A program made the translations under genes and the position numbers. 5,734 nt of DNA from Chloroflexota bacterium (GTDB lineage: Bacteria; Chloroflexota; Dehalococcoidia; Dehalococcoidales; RBG-16-60-22): assembly GCA_016875955.1 (NCBI GenBank), contig VGOH01000084.1, forward strand, positions 1 to 5,734. Reading direction: 5' to 3'. Under the pieces are notes generated by a model, which made no database searches, was not told where the DNA came from, and was given only the letters and a program-made list of their open reading frames with translations. Below are positions 5,497-5,734 of this stretch, in pieces. Numbering within the stretch: the stretch's first letter is position 1; the number at the start of each line of letters is the position of its first letter.

Positions 5497-5734
5497 TTTT
5501 ATTTGCTTTTAGTTGCTGTCACAATACTCACCCCCTGTGTCCCCCTCTCAAACGGATACCGTGGTGAGAGCTATGAGCAGTATGTTTGCGAGGGGGAGAG
5601 ATTTTTAAGAGGGGGAGAAGCCCCCTCTTACTTAAAACACCCCTTTCCAGCCATTAATGCCTGTGGTCATTTACCAGTGATTCTGGCTGGAGAGGGGACA
5701 GGGGTGAGGCGTCAACTGCCCACCAAAGGCAAAG
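5497..5734 (-). repeat. Repeat copy B: second MITE-like element, inverted relative to copy A, cut by the window edge
   Basis: Read on the minus strand, this matches copy A along its length. The 182-base core (5527-5708) is the same length as that of copy A, with the same CTCACCCCTG start and AGGGGGTGAG end. Conserved are the first stem (one C-A mismatch here), its 32-base loop (28 of 32 bases identical to copy A), the second stem (perfect 9 bp here, AAGAGGGGG/CCCCCTCTT) and the third stem. The third loop is not recognisably similar between copies. The outer end next to the AOR promoter is TTTTATTTGCTTTTAGTT (5497-5514). The other outer end runs to base 5734, where CTTTGCCTTTGG in reverse complement matches the inner part of copy A's left end; about five more bases are expected outside. 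No coding frame or transposase is present. Confidence 0.83.

Overview
All genes recognised here lie on the minus strand, in two transcription units separated by a 510-base gap. The window suggests an anaerobic bacterium: moderately GC-rich DNA, a tungsten/molybdenum-type aldehyde:ferredoxin oxidoreductase (AOR) and a CoA-based acid catabolism operon. An uncultured Chloroflexota (Dehalococcoidia-like) or a syntrophic/sulfate-reducing lineage would fit, but this rests on gene content and repeat style, not on any marker gene.

Unit 1, transcribed first in minus-strand order (5405 to 2948), is an AOR-family oxidoreductase of 719 residues followed 40 bases later by an 85-residue MoaD/ThiS-like ubiquitin-fold protein ending in Gly-Gly. 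The pair fits an AOR enzyme with a dedicated sulfur carrier for its tungstopterin/molybdopterin cofactor. A plausible promoter (TTGAAC, 18 bases, TATAGT) lies just upstream of the AOR gene.

Unit 2 (2437 to 1) encodes a family III (CaiB/BaiF) CoA-transferase, a CitE/HpcH-HpaI-type C-C lyase, and the first 73 residues of a third protein that resembles the N-terminal extension of some anaerobic fumarate reductase/succinate dehydrogenase-like flavoproteins. Its reading frame is open to the window edge. Together they suggest activation of a hydroxy-dicarboxylic acid to its CoA thioester and cleavage to acetyl-CoA plus a 2-oxoacid, with a possible linked redox step. The substrate (malate, citramalate or another acid) cannot be fixed from sequence.

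The most distinctive non-coding feature is a pair of structured repeats of about 240 bases, one at 2579-2818 and one from 5497 to the window end, in opposite orientation. Each has a 182-base core bounded by CTCACCCC/GGGGTGAG-type ends, three internal hairpins and AT-rich outer ends that are themselves imperfect inverted repeats. They look like a MITE (non-autonomous transposon) family and bracket the AOR-MoaD unit exactly. No transposase, tRNA, rRNA or CRISPR array was seen.
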